Both the position numbers and the translations under genes were made by a program. A DNA stretch of 64,000 bases, taken from contig NZ_CP120233.1 of NCBI RefSeq assembly GCF_030012985.1, positions 3,013,501 through 3,077,500 of the forward strand, in the 5' to 3' direction. Every line of letters begins with the position of its first letter. Position 1 is the stretch's first letter. Shown here in pieces: positions 9,387 through 17,313 of this stretch. The stretch comes from Microbulbifer sp. VAAF005. Lineage in GTDB: Bacteria; Pseudomonadota; Gammaproteobacteria; Pseudomonadales; Cellvibrionaceae. The notes beneath the pieces were generated by a model. The model was not told where the DNA came from. It saw only the letters and a program-made list of their open reading frames with translations, and ran no database searches.

Positions 9387-11018
9387 ATGGAAAGAAGAAA
9401 ATTTCTCCAGCTCAGCGGTGCCGGCCTGGGTGTTTCCATGTTGCCGCTGTCCGGCAATCTGGTCGCCGAGAGCAAACTGACGCAAAGCGGTGTTGATCTC
9501 TCGGTAAAAAAAGAATTTGCCGATGTCGCCCTGAATACCGCCACTAAACTCGGCGCCACTTATGCCGATGTGCGTATTGGTCGCTACCTGAACCAATATG
9601 TGATCACCCGCGAGATGAAAGTGCAGGACGTGGTGAACACCGAATCTATCGGCATGGGGATTCGGGTTATTGCCAACGGCACCTGGGGCTTTGCTGCCAC
9701 CAATGACCTGACAGCCGATGGCGTCGCTCGCGCCACCCGCCAGGCAGTAGCTACCGCCAAGGCCAACTCCAAGTACCAGCAGGAGCCCGTACAGTTGGCT
9801 CCGGTAAAAGGCCACGGCGAGGTGAGCTGGCAGACACCCATCCAGAAAAACGCTATGCAGATCCCCCTGGCCGACAAGGTGGACCTGTTAATGGACGTGA
9901 ACAAGTCCGCTATGGATGCCGGCGCCAGCTATATCAACTCCATGTTGTACCTGGTGAATGAACAAAAGTATTTTGCCTCTACCGACGGCTCCTATATCGA
10001 CCAGGACGTTCACCGTTTGTGGGCGCCCTTCTCGGTCACCGCAGTGGACAAGAAAACTGGCGGTTTCCGTACCCGCCAGGGCCTCAGCCAGCCGGTAGGA
10101 CGCGGCTTTGAATACCTGGATGGCCGCGCCGAAGACAAGATCCAAGCACAGACAGTGCTCTACCGCGACTCCTACGATATGGCCGAAGACGCACGCCTGG
10201 CGGCGCAACAAGCCAAGGAAAAGCTTACGGCTAAATCGGTCAAACCGGGCAAGTACGACCTGGTGCTGGACCCAAGCCACCTCTGGCTCACCATCCACGA
10301 ATCCGTCGGCCACCCACTGGAGCTGGACCGCGTGCTCGGCTACGAGGCCAATTTTGCCGGTACCTCTTTCGCCACTATCGATAAATGGCGCAGCGGCAAA
10401 TTCCAATACGGCAGCGACAAGGTCAACCTGTTTGCCGATAAGGTACAGCCCGGCTCTCTCGGCGCCGTCGGCTACGACGATGAAGGCGTGAAGACCCGCA
10501 ACTGGGATCTGGTAAAAGACGGTGTGCTGGTGAACTATCAGGCCACCCGCGACCAGGTACATATGCTGGGGCAAAAGGAATCCCACGGCTGCTGCTACGC
10601 CGACAGCTGGTCCAGCGTGCAATTCCAGCGCATGTCCAACGTTTCGCTGTTGCCTGGCAAGGAGGAGCTGAGCGTCGACGATATGATCAAGGATGTGGAG
10701 AAAGGCATTTATATTGTGGGTGCCGGTTCCTTCTCCATCGATCAGCAGCGCTACAACTTCCAGTTTGGTGGACAACTGTTCTACGAGATTGAAGACGGCA
10801 AGATTACCGGCATGGTGGAGGATGTCGCCTACCAGTCCAACACCCAGGAATTCTGGAATGCCTGTTCGCAGGTCTGCGGCAAAGATGATTATCGTCTGGG
10901 TGGTTCCTTCTTTGACGGTAAGGGACAGCCGATGCAAACCAGTGCCGTGTCCCACGGTAGTTCCACAGCACGCTTCGACGGTATCAATGTGATCAATACC
11001 AAGCGCAAGCTGGGCTAA
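9387..11018 (+). CDS. TldD-family metalloprotease with Tat-type leader (paralogue 2), 543 aa
   Basis: Tandem paralogue of the gene at 6361, same length and largely collinear. It has the Tat-like start MERRKFLQLSGAG, the zinc site HESVGHPLELD and the C-terminal VCGKDDYRLGG cysteine region. The most visible difference near the active site is Trp instead of Cys three residues before the zinc-binding helix (SHLWLTIHE versus SHLCLTIHE). A GAGGA ribosome binding site lies about 9 nt upstream of the ATG. The order TldD-TldE-TldD suggests duplication of the TldD gene around one TldE, giving two alternative heterodimers. It is probably the last gene of the trio; a hairpin at 11033-11062 follows. Confidence 0.85.
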   Translation: MERRKFLQLSGAGLGVSMLPLSGNLVAESKLTQSGVDLSVKKEFADVALNTATKLGATYADVRIGRYLNQYVITREMKVQDVVNTESIGMGIRVIANGTWGFAATNDLTADGVARATRQAVATAKANSKYQQEPVQLAPVKGHGEVSWQTPIQKNAMQIPLADKVDLLMDVNKSAMDAGASYINSMLYLVNEQKYFASTDGSYIDQDVHRLWAPFSVTAVDKKTGGFRTRQGLSQPVGRGFEYLDGRAEDKIQAQTVLYRDSYDMAEDARLAAQQAKEKLTAKSVKPGKYDLVLDPSHLWLTIHESVGHPLELDRVLGYEANFAGTSFATIDKWRSGKFQYGSDKVNLFADKVQPGSLGAVGYDDEGVKTRNWDLVKDGVLVNYQATRDQVHMLGQKESHGCCYADSWSSVQFQRMSNVSLLPGKEELSVDDMIKDVEKGIYIVGAGSFSIDQQRYNFQFGGQLFYEIEDGKITGMVEDVAYQSNTQEFWNACSQVCGKDDYRLGGSFFDGKGQPMQTSAVSHGSSTARFDGINVINTKRKLG

Positions 11019-11032
11019 CCACTGATCCACAC

Positions 11033-11062
11033 GGGAGCTGGCCAGCAAACCAGTCAGCTCCC
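11033..11062 (+). terminator. Hairpin after second TldD gene
   Basis: Perfect 8-bp stem GGGAGCTG/CAGCTCCC, 15 nt past the stop codon. No T-run follows, so it may be a 3'-stabilising or factor-dependent structure rather than an intrinsic terminator. Confidence 0.4.
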
Positions 11063-11095
11063 AGTATTGAAAATAAATGGGTAGAAGGAAATAAG

Positions 11096-11179
11096 GTGCT
11101 CCGTTCGAGACCGTATGAGGCATGGATGCCGATTACGAGCGTACAGGGATGTATTTACAGCGTGTCTCGAACGGAGCAC
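11096..11179. repeat. 16-bp perfect inverted repeat, MITE/REP-like element
   Basis: Arms 11096-11111 (GTGCTCCGTTCGAGAC) and 11164-11179 (its exact complement) enclose 52 bp. The inner sequence (GATTACGAGCGTACAGGGATGTATTTACAGCGT) resembles, from memory, dispersed intergenic repeats of marine gammaproteobacteria, but only one copy is in this window. Confidence 0.6.
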
Positions 11180-11232
11180 TTTCTTTCCTTTGCTCTCAAC
11201 AATAAAAACCAACGCAGTAACAGAGTTATCCC

Positions 11233-11958
11233 GTGTCCCTCACCCGCAAGGCTTTTCTCCAGCGCCTGATCCTGGGTAGCTGCGCCGCAGCGCTGCCGCT
11301 GGGCACACGCGCACAAAATACCGCACCGGGTAGTGCACAGGAGCACTACGATTTTTATTTCACCCGCTTGATGTACGAATCCGGTGACTGGGATGTGGAT
11401 CAGCGCATGCCCTCCAACCTGCTCAATTCTCTGGTGGAGTACACCAATCTCAGGGTTGACCCCAAAGAGCACATAGTGCCGCTGGCCGATAAGAAAATGC
11501 TGCTGGCGCCTTTCTGCTACCTGGCCGGACACAAGCTGGTGCAATTCACTACGGAAGAGGCAAAGAATTTTCGCGATTACGTCAATCGCGGTGGCTTTGT
11601 ATTTGTTGACGACTGCAACCACGATATCGACGGTCTCTTTGCCAAATCCTTCGAAGCGCAAATGGCCGAGCTGTTTGGCGAAGACTGCCTGCAAAAACTC
11701 CCGGACAATCACGACCTCTACCGCTGTTTCTTTCAATTCGATGAATTGCCGGTAACCAGCTTTGAATTAAATGGCTGGGGTGATGATCTGGTACACGACT
11801 ACCTGAAAGCCATTGTTGTAAACGGCCGTATCGCCGTGCTTTACAGCAACAAAGATTTCGGCTGCGAATGGGACTACGACTACCGCAACAAACGCTGGCT
11901 CGCCATCGATAACACAAAATTTGCGGTGAACATTGTTATTTACGCACTGACGAGCTGA
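11233..11958 (+). CDS. DUF4159 domain protein with export signal, 241 aa
   Basis: Exported protein of the DUF4159 family, commonly found beside MoxR/BatA-type genes. The N terminus SLTRKAFLQRLILGSC-AAALPLG resembles a Tat or Sec leader (Arg-Lys rather than Arg-Arg), with cleavage likely near TRA-QN. The body has the typical segments FYFTRLMYESGDW, LADKKMLLAPFCYLAGH, and a flavodoxin/GATase-like core FRDYVNRGGFVFVDDCNHD, ending FGCEWDYDYRNKRWLAIDNTKFAVNI. The start is GTG at 11233. It sits 2 nt before moxR, so it heads or belongs to the MoxR operon. Molecular role unknown; a regulatory or assembly part in the periplasm is an inference. Confidence 0.75.
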   Translation: MSLTRKAFLQRLILGSCAAALPLGTRAQNTAPGSAQEHYDFYFTRLMYESGDWDVDQRMPSNLLNSLVEYTNLRVDPKEHIVPLADKKMLLAPFCYLAGHKLVQFTTEEAKNFRDYVNRGGFVFVDDCNHDIDGLFAKSFEAQMAELFGEDCLQKLPDNHDLYRCFFQFDELPVTSFELNGWGDDLVHDYLKAIVVNGRIAVLYSNKDFGCEWDYDYRNKRWLAIDNTKFAVNIVIYALTS

Positions 11959-11960
11959 TT

Positions 11961-12959
11961 ATGCTGACCACCCTGGAAAATAGTATCGAAGAACAACTGC
12001 ACAGCCTCGACAATCTTCAACAGGAAATTGCGCGGGTGATTGTCGGCCAGAAACCTGTGGTGGAACAGATGCTGATCTGCCTGTTGGCCGGCGGCCACGC
12101 CCTACTCGAAGGGGTGCCGGGACTGGGTAAAACCCTGCTGGTAAAAACCCTCGCCGATGCCAGTGCGCTGGATTTTAAGCGGGTACAGTTCACCCCGGAT
12201 TTAATGCCCGGAGATATTCTCGGCAGTGAGATCCTCGAAGAGGATCACAGCACCGGCAAGCGCTTTTTTAAATTCCAGCAGGGCCCGGTTTTCACCAATA
12301 TCCTGCTCGCCGATGAAATTAACCGCACACCGCCGAAAACCCAGGCAGCCCTATTGGAATCCATGCAGGAAGGCTCGGTAACCGTGGGCGGTAAAACACT
12401 GAAATTGCCCGATCCTTATTTCGTACTGGCCACACAAAACCCCATCGAGCAGGCCGGCACCTATCCCCTGCCGGAAGCTCAGCTGGACCGCTTCCTGTTA
12501 AATATTCATATCGACTATCCCGATGAGCGGGATGAAGTTGAAATCCTGCGCTCCACCACCGGTGCCAGCAGGGTCAAACCCAGCCCCAGCCTGGATGCAG
12601 AGCAATTGCGCGAAATGCAGCAACTGGTGCGGGAAATTCATGTTAGCGACGATTTGTACTGCTACGTGGCGGCACTAGTGCGCGCTACCCGTATGGAAAC
12701 CAGCGGCAGCGATACCCTGCAACAGTGGATCAAGTGGGGCGCCGGCCCCCGCGCGGGGCAGGCTCTGATTCTCGCCGCCAAGGCCCGCGCCCTTTTGCAA
12801 CGACGCCTCGCCATCACCCGCGAGGATATCCGCAGCCTGTTACTGCCAGTGCTGCGCCACCGGGTGCTGCTCAGCTTCCAGGCCCAGGCCGATGGCGTGC
12901 AGATGCCACAGCTGATTGATGAATTACTGACGGCGGTGCCGGAACCGGGCCGGGACTGA
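11961..12959 (+). CDS. moxR: MoxR-family AAA+ ATPase, 332 aa
   Basis: Cytosolic AAA+ chaperone-like ATPase that works with von Willebrand factor A partners. Walker A is GVPGLGKT (residues 51-58) and Walker B is LLADE (115-119) followed by INRTPPKTQAALLESMQEG, the MoxR signature. The sensor-1 region ATQNPIEQAGTYPLPEAQLDRF is intact. Length is normal. Tight spacing (2 nt from DUF4159, 5 nt to DUF58) indicates a single operon in which MoxR probably remodels the membrane proteins encoded downstream. Confidence 0.95.
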   Translation: MLTTLENSIEEQLHSLDNLQQEIARVIVGQKPVVEQMLICLLAGGHALLEGVPGLGKTLLVKTLADASALDFKRVQFTPDLMPGDILGSEILEEDHSTGKRFFKFQQGPVFTNILLADEINRTPPKTQAALLESMQEGSVTVGGKTLKLPDPYFVLATQNPIEQAGTYPLPEAQLDRFLLNIHIDYPDERDEVEILRSTTGASRVKPSPSLDAEQLREMQQLVREIHVSDDLYCYVAALVRATRMETSGSDTLQQWIKWGAGPRAGQALILAAKARALLQRRLAITREDIRSLLLPVLRHRVLLSFQAQADGVQMPQLIDELLTAVPEPGRD

Positions 12960-12964
12960 TCAGC

Positions 12965-13867
12965 GTGGAATACCTGTCCCCCAAAACCCTGGCCAGTTGT
13001 CGCGATCTGGTATGGCTGTCGCGGCATATCGCCGAGGGCGTAATGCTCGGTGTGCAACACAGCCAGCGCCGTGGCACCGGCCTGGAATTTCACCAATACC
13101 GAGGTTATCAAGCGGGTGATTCCATCCGCCATATCGACTGGAAACTGTTCGCCCGCAGCGATCGCTACTATGTGCGCGAGACCGAGCAGGAGAGCCGTAT
13201 GCACGTGTGCTTTGTACTCGATAGCAGCGCCTCCCTGGGCCAGGCAAGTTTTATCGAGCCCAGCCTGAATAAACTGCATTACGCCAAGTGCTGGATCGCC
13301 AGCCTGTGCTGGCTGCTCAACGCCCAGGGAGACAGCTTTTCCCTATTGGCGTTTAACAGTAGCAGAACGGTTTATGTGCCCGAAGGCCAGGGCGAGAGCC
13401 ACCAGCGTCAAATCGCTCTTCAGCTACAACAACTCGACGCCAGCGGCCACTGGCCAGATCGCGCTCAACTGGCGCCGCTGTGGCAATACTTTGAACGCCC
13501 CTGTCAGGTGGTGTTACTGAGTGATTTTTTTCAACAGGGCAATGAGATCGGCGATTTTGCCGCACGCCTGCATGCCGCCGGCCGCCCCTGCCTGCCACTG
13601 CAGTTGTTAGTTGAAGCCGAGCAGACTTTTCCTTTTGTCGGAGAGCTAAAGCTGCTCAATCCAGAAGTAAGCGCCGGTACGCCCGCAACTTTAGAAGTAG
13701 ACGCCGAGCGGCAACGCCAGTCTTACCTGGATACTTTTGCTCAAGCACAGAGCGAGTTAAAAGCACGCTTTGCCGCACAGGAGTGTTCACTGCAGACCGA
13801 CCTTATCGAGAAGCCTGTGGAAAAGTCACTGCGGCAATTTATTCAGCTGCACGGCAGGTTGTGCTGA
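12965..13867 (+). CDS. DUF58 / VWA-like protein, 300 aa
   Basis: Partner of MoxR ATPases. It carries the DUF58 motif GTGLEFHQYRGYQAGD followed by IRHIDWKLFARSDRYYVRE, then a VWA-like MIDAS-type segment CFVLDSSASL and a second acidic segment VVLLSDFF. No membrane segment is obvious, so it is cytosolic. The start is GTG at 12965. Gene order MoxR-DUF58-BatA is widely conserved. The molecular task is unproven in most bacteria; a role in envelope stress or complex assembly is an inference. Confidence 0.88.
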   Translation: MEYLSPKTLASCRDLVWLSRHIAEGVMLGVQHSQRRGTGLEFHQYRGYQAGDSIRHIDWKLFARSDRYYVRETEQESRMHVCFVLDSSASLGQASFIEPSLNKLHYAKCWIASLCWLLNAQGDSFSLLAFNSSRTVYVPEGQGESHQRQIALQLQQLDASGHWPDRAQLAPLWQYFERPCQVVLLSDFFQQGNEIGDFAARLHAAGRPCLPLQLLVEAEQTFPFVGELKLLNPEVSAGTPATLEVDAERQRQSYLDTFAQAQSELKARFAAQECSLQTDLIEKPVEKSLRQFIQLHGRLC

Positions 13868-13868
13868 G

Positions 13869-15089
13869 ATGTTGTGGATAAATAACTTATTTCAATCCCC
13901 ACAGTGGCTATGGCTATTCACAGCCCTGATTATCCCTATCGCCATTCATTTGCTGCGCCGAAGTAATCCACAGCAGATCTCCTTTGCTGCGCTGCAATGG
14001 GTACAAAGATATTCACAGAGTCGCGCGCGCCGCCCTATTGTGGATAACAAGTGGTTGCTGCTATTGCGCCTGCTAATCGTCGTACTGCTGGCAGGTTTAT
14101 TGGCACAGCCGCTGATTAAACGGGAAATTTATCCCCAAGAGGGCGTGATACTGGTAGACCCCAGAATTGGGGCGGGCGAAGCGAATACATTTATCCACAA
14201 TTCACTGCCACAGCTTGTCGGGGAAGGTTATAAAGTACTGTGGTTATCCCCAGAAACACCTTCCGTAACCTCACCCCCACCACAAAATGTGGACCTGTGG
14301 AAAACTCTATCAGTACTATCACGCCGGGCGGATTTGCGCAGGGCTCATATCCTGTTGATAAACAACGGGGTTCCAGCATCCCACCAGGCACTAAGAGTCA
14401 GTCCCCATTGGCAGTGGCACGGCCTCGACAAAACATCCATAGCTCCGAGCCCGGTATTACCGAGTATCGCTTTAATGGGCAAACCACCCAGCTGGTGGGC
14501 GCCAGTGCTGGAAGACTGGCAAAGCAATATGCCGGGACTATCGGTGCATATTCAGGAACAAGAAGAGACACCCAATGCCGAGCAGGCAGATTGGTTGATC
14601 TACACGGGCCCCGCTCCCCTGCCACAAGCCGTGCTGGAATTTGTTTCAGATGGCAGCCTGTTAATCACCGACAACAGCATCCCCCCTGCCGATAATCTCA
14701 ACTTCGTTGCTGTGGATAACAGCCAGTCAGCTCAAGCGGCCTCAGTGGGACGGGGAAGTTGGCTGCGCTACGAAAGTGACTGGTACAGCGAGGCCTTTTA
14801 TCGCCGCGCAGATTTACCTGAACGTTTATGGCAGCACTGGTCTGGGCAAGACTGGGCTCTGCAACACCAAAATCGTGGCCACTGGTCTGCCAATAAAGTA
14901 GTGGCAGACATAGCTGGGGCAGGCCTTCCTGTAGAAGACAGCGAGGTAGAAAACCGCCGTATTGAACAACTGCAACCCTGGTTAATAGCCGCCCTACTGT
15001 TACTTCTGGCTTTTGAACGCCTAATTGCCCTATCTCGTCCCCCAGCCATCATGGCAATCGATAGTAATAGGGAGGCCGACCATGCATAA
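13869..15089 (+). CDS. BatA-like (aerotolerance N-terminal domain) membrane protein, 406 aa
   Basis: Membrane protein of the BatA N-terminal family. The start is placed at ATG 13869, one base after the DUF58 stop, because the conserved BatA opening follows at once: F-SPQWLWLFTALIIPIAIHLLRR (first membrane helix), then a second helix near residue 60 (LLLLRLLIVVLLAGLLAQPL) and a C-terminal helix just before the end (WLIAALLLLLAFERLIAL). The central part is periplasmic and VWA-like but poorly conserved. The reading frame stays open upstream to 13770, but that would overlap DUF58 by about 100 bp. Its stop overlaps the next ATG by 8 bp. Confidence 0.82.
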   Translation: MLWINNLFQSPQWLWLFTALIIPIAIHLLRRSNPQQISFAALQWVQRYSQSRARRPIVDNKWLLLLRLLIVVLLAGLLAQPLIKREIYPQEGVILVDPRIGAGEANTFIHNSLPQLVGEGYKVLWLSPETPSVTSPPPQNVDLWKTLSVLSRRADLRRAHILLINNGVPASHQALRVSPHWQWHGLDKTSIAPSPVLPSIALMGKPPSWWAPVLEDWQSNMPGLSVHIQEQEETPNAEQADWLIYTGPAPLPQAVLEFVSDGSLLITDNSIPPADNLNFVAVDNSQSAQAASVGRGSWLRYESDWYSEAFYRRADLPERLWQHWSGQDWALQHQNRGHWSANKVVADIAGAGLPVEDSEVENRRIEQLQPWLIAALLLLLAFERLIALSRPPAIMAIDSNREADHA

Positions 15090-17313
15090 GCACCAGTCCA
15101 CCCTTAACGCTGTGCGCAGGCGCTGGCAACTGACAGCCCTGTGGCCCTATCTCTGGCTTGCCACTGGCCTCAGCCTTCTGGCGGGCTTGGGCATTTTTGT
15201 ATTCGGCTGGCCACAGTGGCTATTGCTCGCCTGGCTCGGAATTATTGTTGTAGCAATTCTATTGGATCGCAGCTGGCGCCCAAGCCCTGAAAGCCTATGT
15301 CGACAATTGGATGGACAATATCCACAGCTGCAAGACAGCAGCCAGTTGCTTAGCCAACAGAAAACCAACCTAAGTCCATTGCAGCAATTACAGCGCACGC
15401 GTATCGAAACAGAGCTGCAACAACTGCTGGAAAGTGGCGACCGGTCGTTTTTCGGTCCAAAAAAACTCCGCAGTACCCTGACAAATGCTTTTGGTGCCTG
15501 CCTGGGACTATTGTTATTTGTACTGAGCGATTCTCACTTCACCGGGGATAAAACTGAGACCACGCAACAAAATACGGCTATTCCCGTTGCCGAAAAGCTC
15601 GCCATAACCCGCGCGGCAACCCATATCCAGCCGCCCGCCTACACTGGGCTCGCAGCCGACAGCCAATCCCTACAAGTCGATGTGCCGGAGCAGTCTGCGG
15701 TCGAGTGGCAACTTGAATTGAATCAACCGGTGCAAGGGCTGGAAATGCTGGCCGAAACTGAGCGCTTCGCCTTTTCTCCACTAGGTGATCTACCCAGTAA
15801 AAAATGGCAATTACAACGCACGATCGCTAAGGCAGACTTTTACCAGCTCTCAGTGCAACTCGCGGAGAGCCAAATGCTATTGCCGGAAATCCATAATATT
15901 CGGGTGCAAAAAGACAGTGCCCCGGAGTTTACCTTTGAGGCACCCAGCTTGCGCGTCGATACCATTCAAGGGAGTACCCAAGGTATTCCCGTGAAGGTAA
16001 TAATTAGTGATGATTACCAGGTGAGTTCTGCGGATTTATTGGTCACCCTCGCCAGCGGCACCGGGGAAAATTTACGCTTTCGCGAAGAGCGTATTGCTCT
16101 CACCAGTTTGCAACCCACTGCTTTATTAACAAACTCCTCGGAAGATAAGAAAGCAGCTCGCTACGATTTCCTCCTGCCCATTCACCAGTTTTCCATGGAA
16201 GCGGGAGATGAACTTTACTGGTATTTGGAGGCCAGGGATAACCGCGAGCCCAGCGCCAACGTTGCCAAGAGCCAACACTTTATCTTGCGCTGGCCGCAAG
16301 AAGAGATTTTCGGGCTGAGTGACAGCGAGGGGATGGCGATTAAGATATTACCGGAGTACTTCCGCAGCCAACGCCAGCTGATTATTGACACCGAGGCCCT
16401 ACTAGCCGAGCGAGAGCAGCTGCATCCACAGGAGTTTCGCAAACGCTCCGAGGGTTTAGCCTATGAACAGAATTTGCTGCGCATGCGCTACGGCCGCTTT
16501 CTCGGCGAAGAGGATTCGGAAGCGGAGCATTCTGGAGCAGAAAGCGAGAAGCACGATGATAAAGAGGAGTCCGAACACGGCCATAGCCACGACCATACAG
16601 AACAAGGTGAGCACCAGTCACATGGCGAAGAAAATGCCACTCCCTTTGCACAGCGAGACTCCCATTTCCAACAGGCAGAGCGCGTAGCTGCTTCTGCCGG
16701 ACACCGGCATGACAGCTCAGAGCATGCCACCCTGTTCGACCCCCAAACCAAGGAGCTACTGCGCAACGCTCTGAATGCCATGTGGAGTTCCTGGCGCGAC
16801 CTGTCGGTTATAGAGCCCCAAGCCTCCCTGCCCCACCAGCACCGGGCTCTGCGCTTTATCAAGGAAGTACAGCAGGCTTCGCGTATTTACTTACAGAGAG
16901 TCGGGTTCGAGGCGCCCCCCATAGATGAAAGCCGCCGACTTAGCGGTGAACGGGAAGACGTAGCGCCCGAAACTGTCGACAGTGCCTTTGAACAAAAACA
17001 AAGAGCACAGGTGCTCGCCCTAATGGCCCAAGTAGACTCTGGCGCCGAACTCGATACCGATCTGCTGGTGCAGATAAATGAGCTAGCCACAGAGCAATCA
17101 CTGGATCTCGGCCTGGAGCTATCCAAACAGCTGCGTTTATACCAGCAGCGCCACCAGCAACCGAATTGCATTGATTGCACAAACTCCCTGAATCAGCTGC
17201 TCTATCAGCTACTGCCAGCACCGGAATCTGCGCCTTCACTGCCTTTGCAAACAGAGGCCGACGGCCATTTCAGACGTTGGCTACACCAGCAAGGGGGAAA
17301 TCATTGTGATTGA
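15082..17313 (+). CDS. Large membrane protein with His-rich insert (DUF4175-like), 743 aa
   Basis: Two adjacent N-terminal membrane helices (about 17-60), a third near 145, then a long soluble region with glutamine-rich helices. This layout resembles the DUF4175-type proteins found in MoxR/BatA operons, but I assign that with reserve. The ATG at 15082 has a GGGAGG ribosome binding site and overlaps the previous stop. A striking insert at about residues 475-520 is made of His, Glu, Asp and Ser (HGHSHDHTEQGEHQSHG), which may bind divalent metal or merely be a flexible acidic linker. It overlaps the next gene by 8 bp. No enzymatic motif seen. Confidence 0.65.
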   Translation: MHKHQSTLNAVRRRWQLTALWPYLWLATGLSLLAGLGIFVFGWPQWLLLAWLGIIVVAILLDRSWRPSPESLCRQLDGQYPQLQDSSQLLSQQKTNLSPLQQLQRTRIETELQQLLESGDRSFFGPKKLRSTLTNAFGACLGLLLFVLSDSHFTGDKTETTQQNTAIPVAEKLAITRAATHIQPPAYTGLAADSQSLQVDVPEQSAVEWQLELNQPVQGLEMLAETERFAFSPLGDLPSKKWQLQRTIAKADFYQLSVQLAESQMLLPEIHNIRVQKDSAPEFTFEAPSLRVDTIQGSTQGIPVKVIISDDYQVSSADLLVTLASGTGENLRFREERIALTSLQPTALLTNSSEDKKAARYDFLLPIHQFSMEAGDELYWYLEARDNREPSANVAKSQHFILRWPQEEIFGLSDSEGMAIKILPEYFRSQRQLIIDTEALLAEREQLHPQEFRKRSEGLAYEQNLLRMRYGRFLGEEDSEAEHSGAESEKHDDKEESEHGHSHDHTEQGEHQSHGEENATPFAQRDSHFQQAERVAASAGHRHDSSEHATLFDPQTKELLRNALNAMWSSWRDLSVIEPQASLPHQHRALRFIKEVQQASRIYLQRVGFEAPPIDESRRLSGEREDVAPETVDSAFEQKQRAQVLALMAQVDSGAELDTDLLVQINELATEQSLDLGLELSKQLRLYQQRHQQPNCIDCTNSLNQLLYQLLPAPESAPSLPLQTEADGHFRRWLHQQGGNHCD

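Noticed and set aside
11096..11179. Terminator of the TldD operon
   Set aside because: The 52-bp loop and missing T-run make it a poor intrinsic terminator; a repeat element is more likely.
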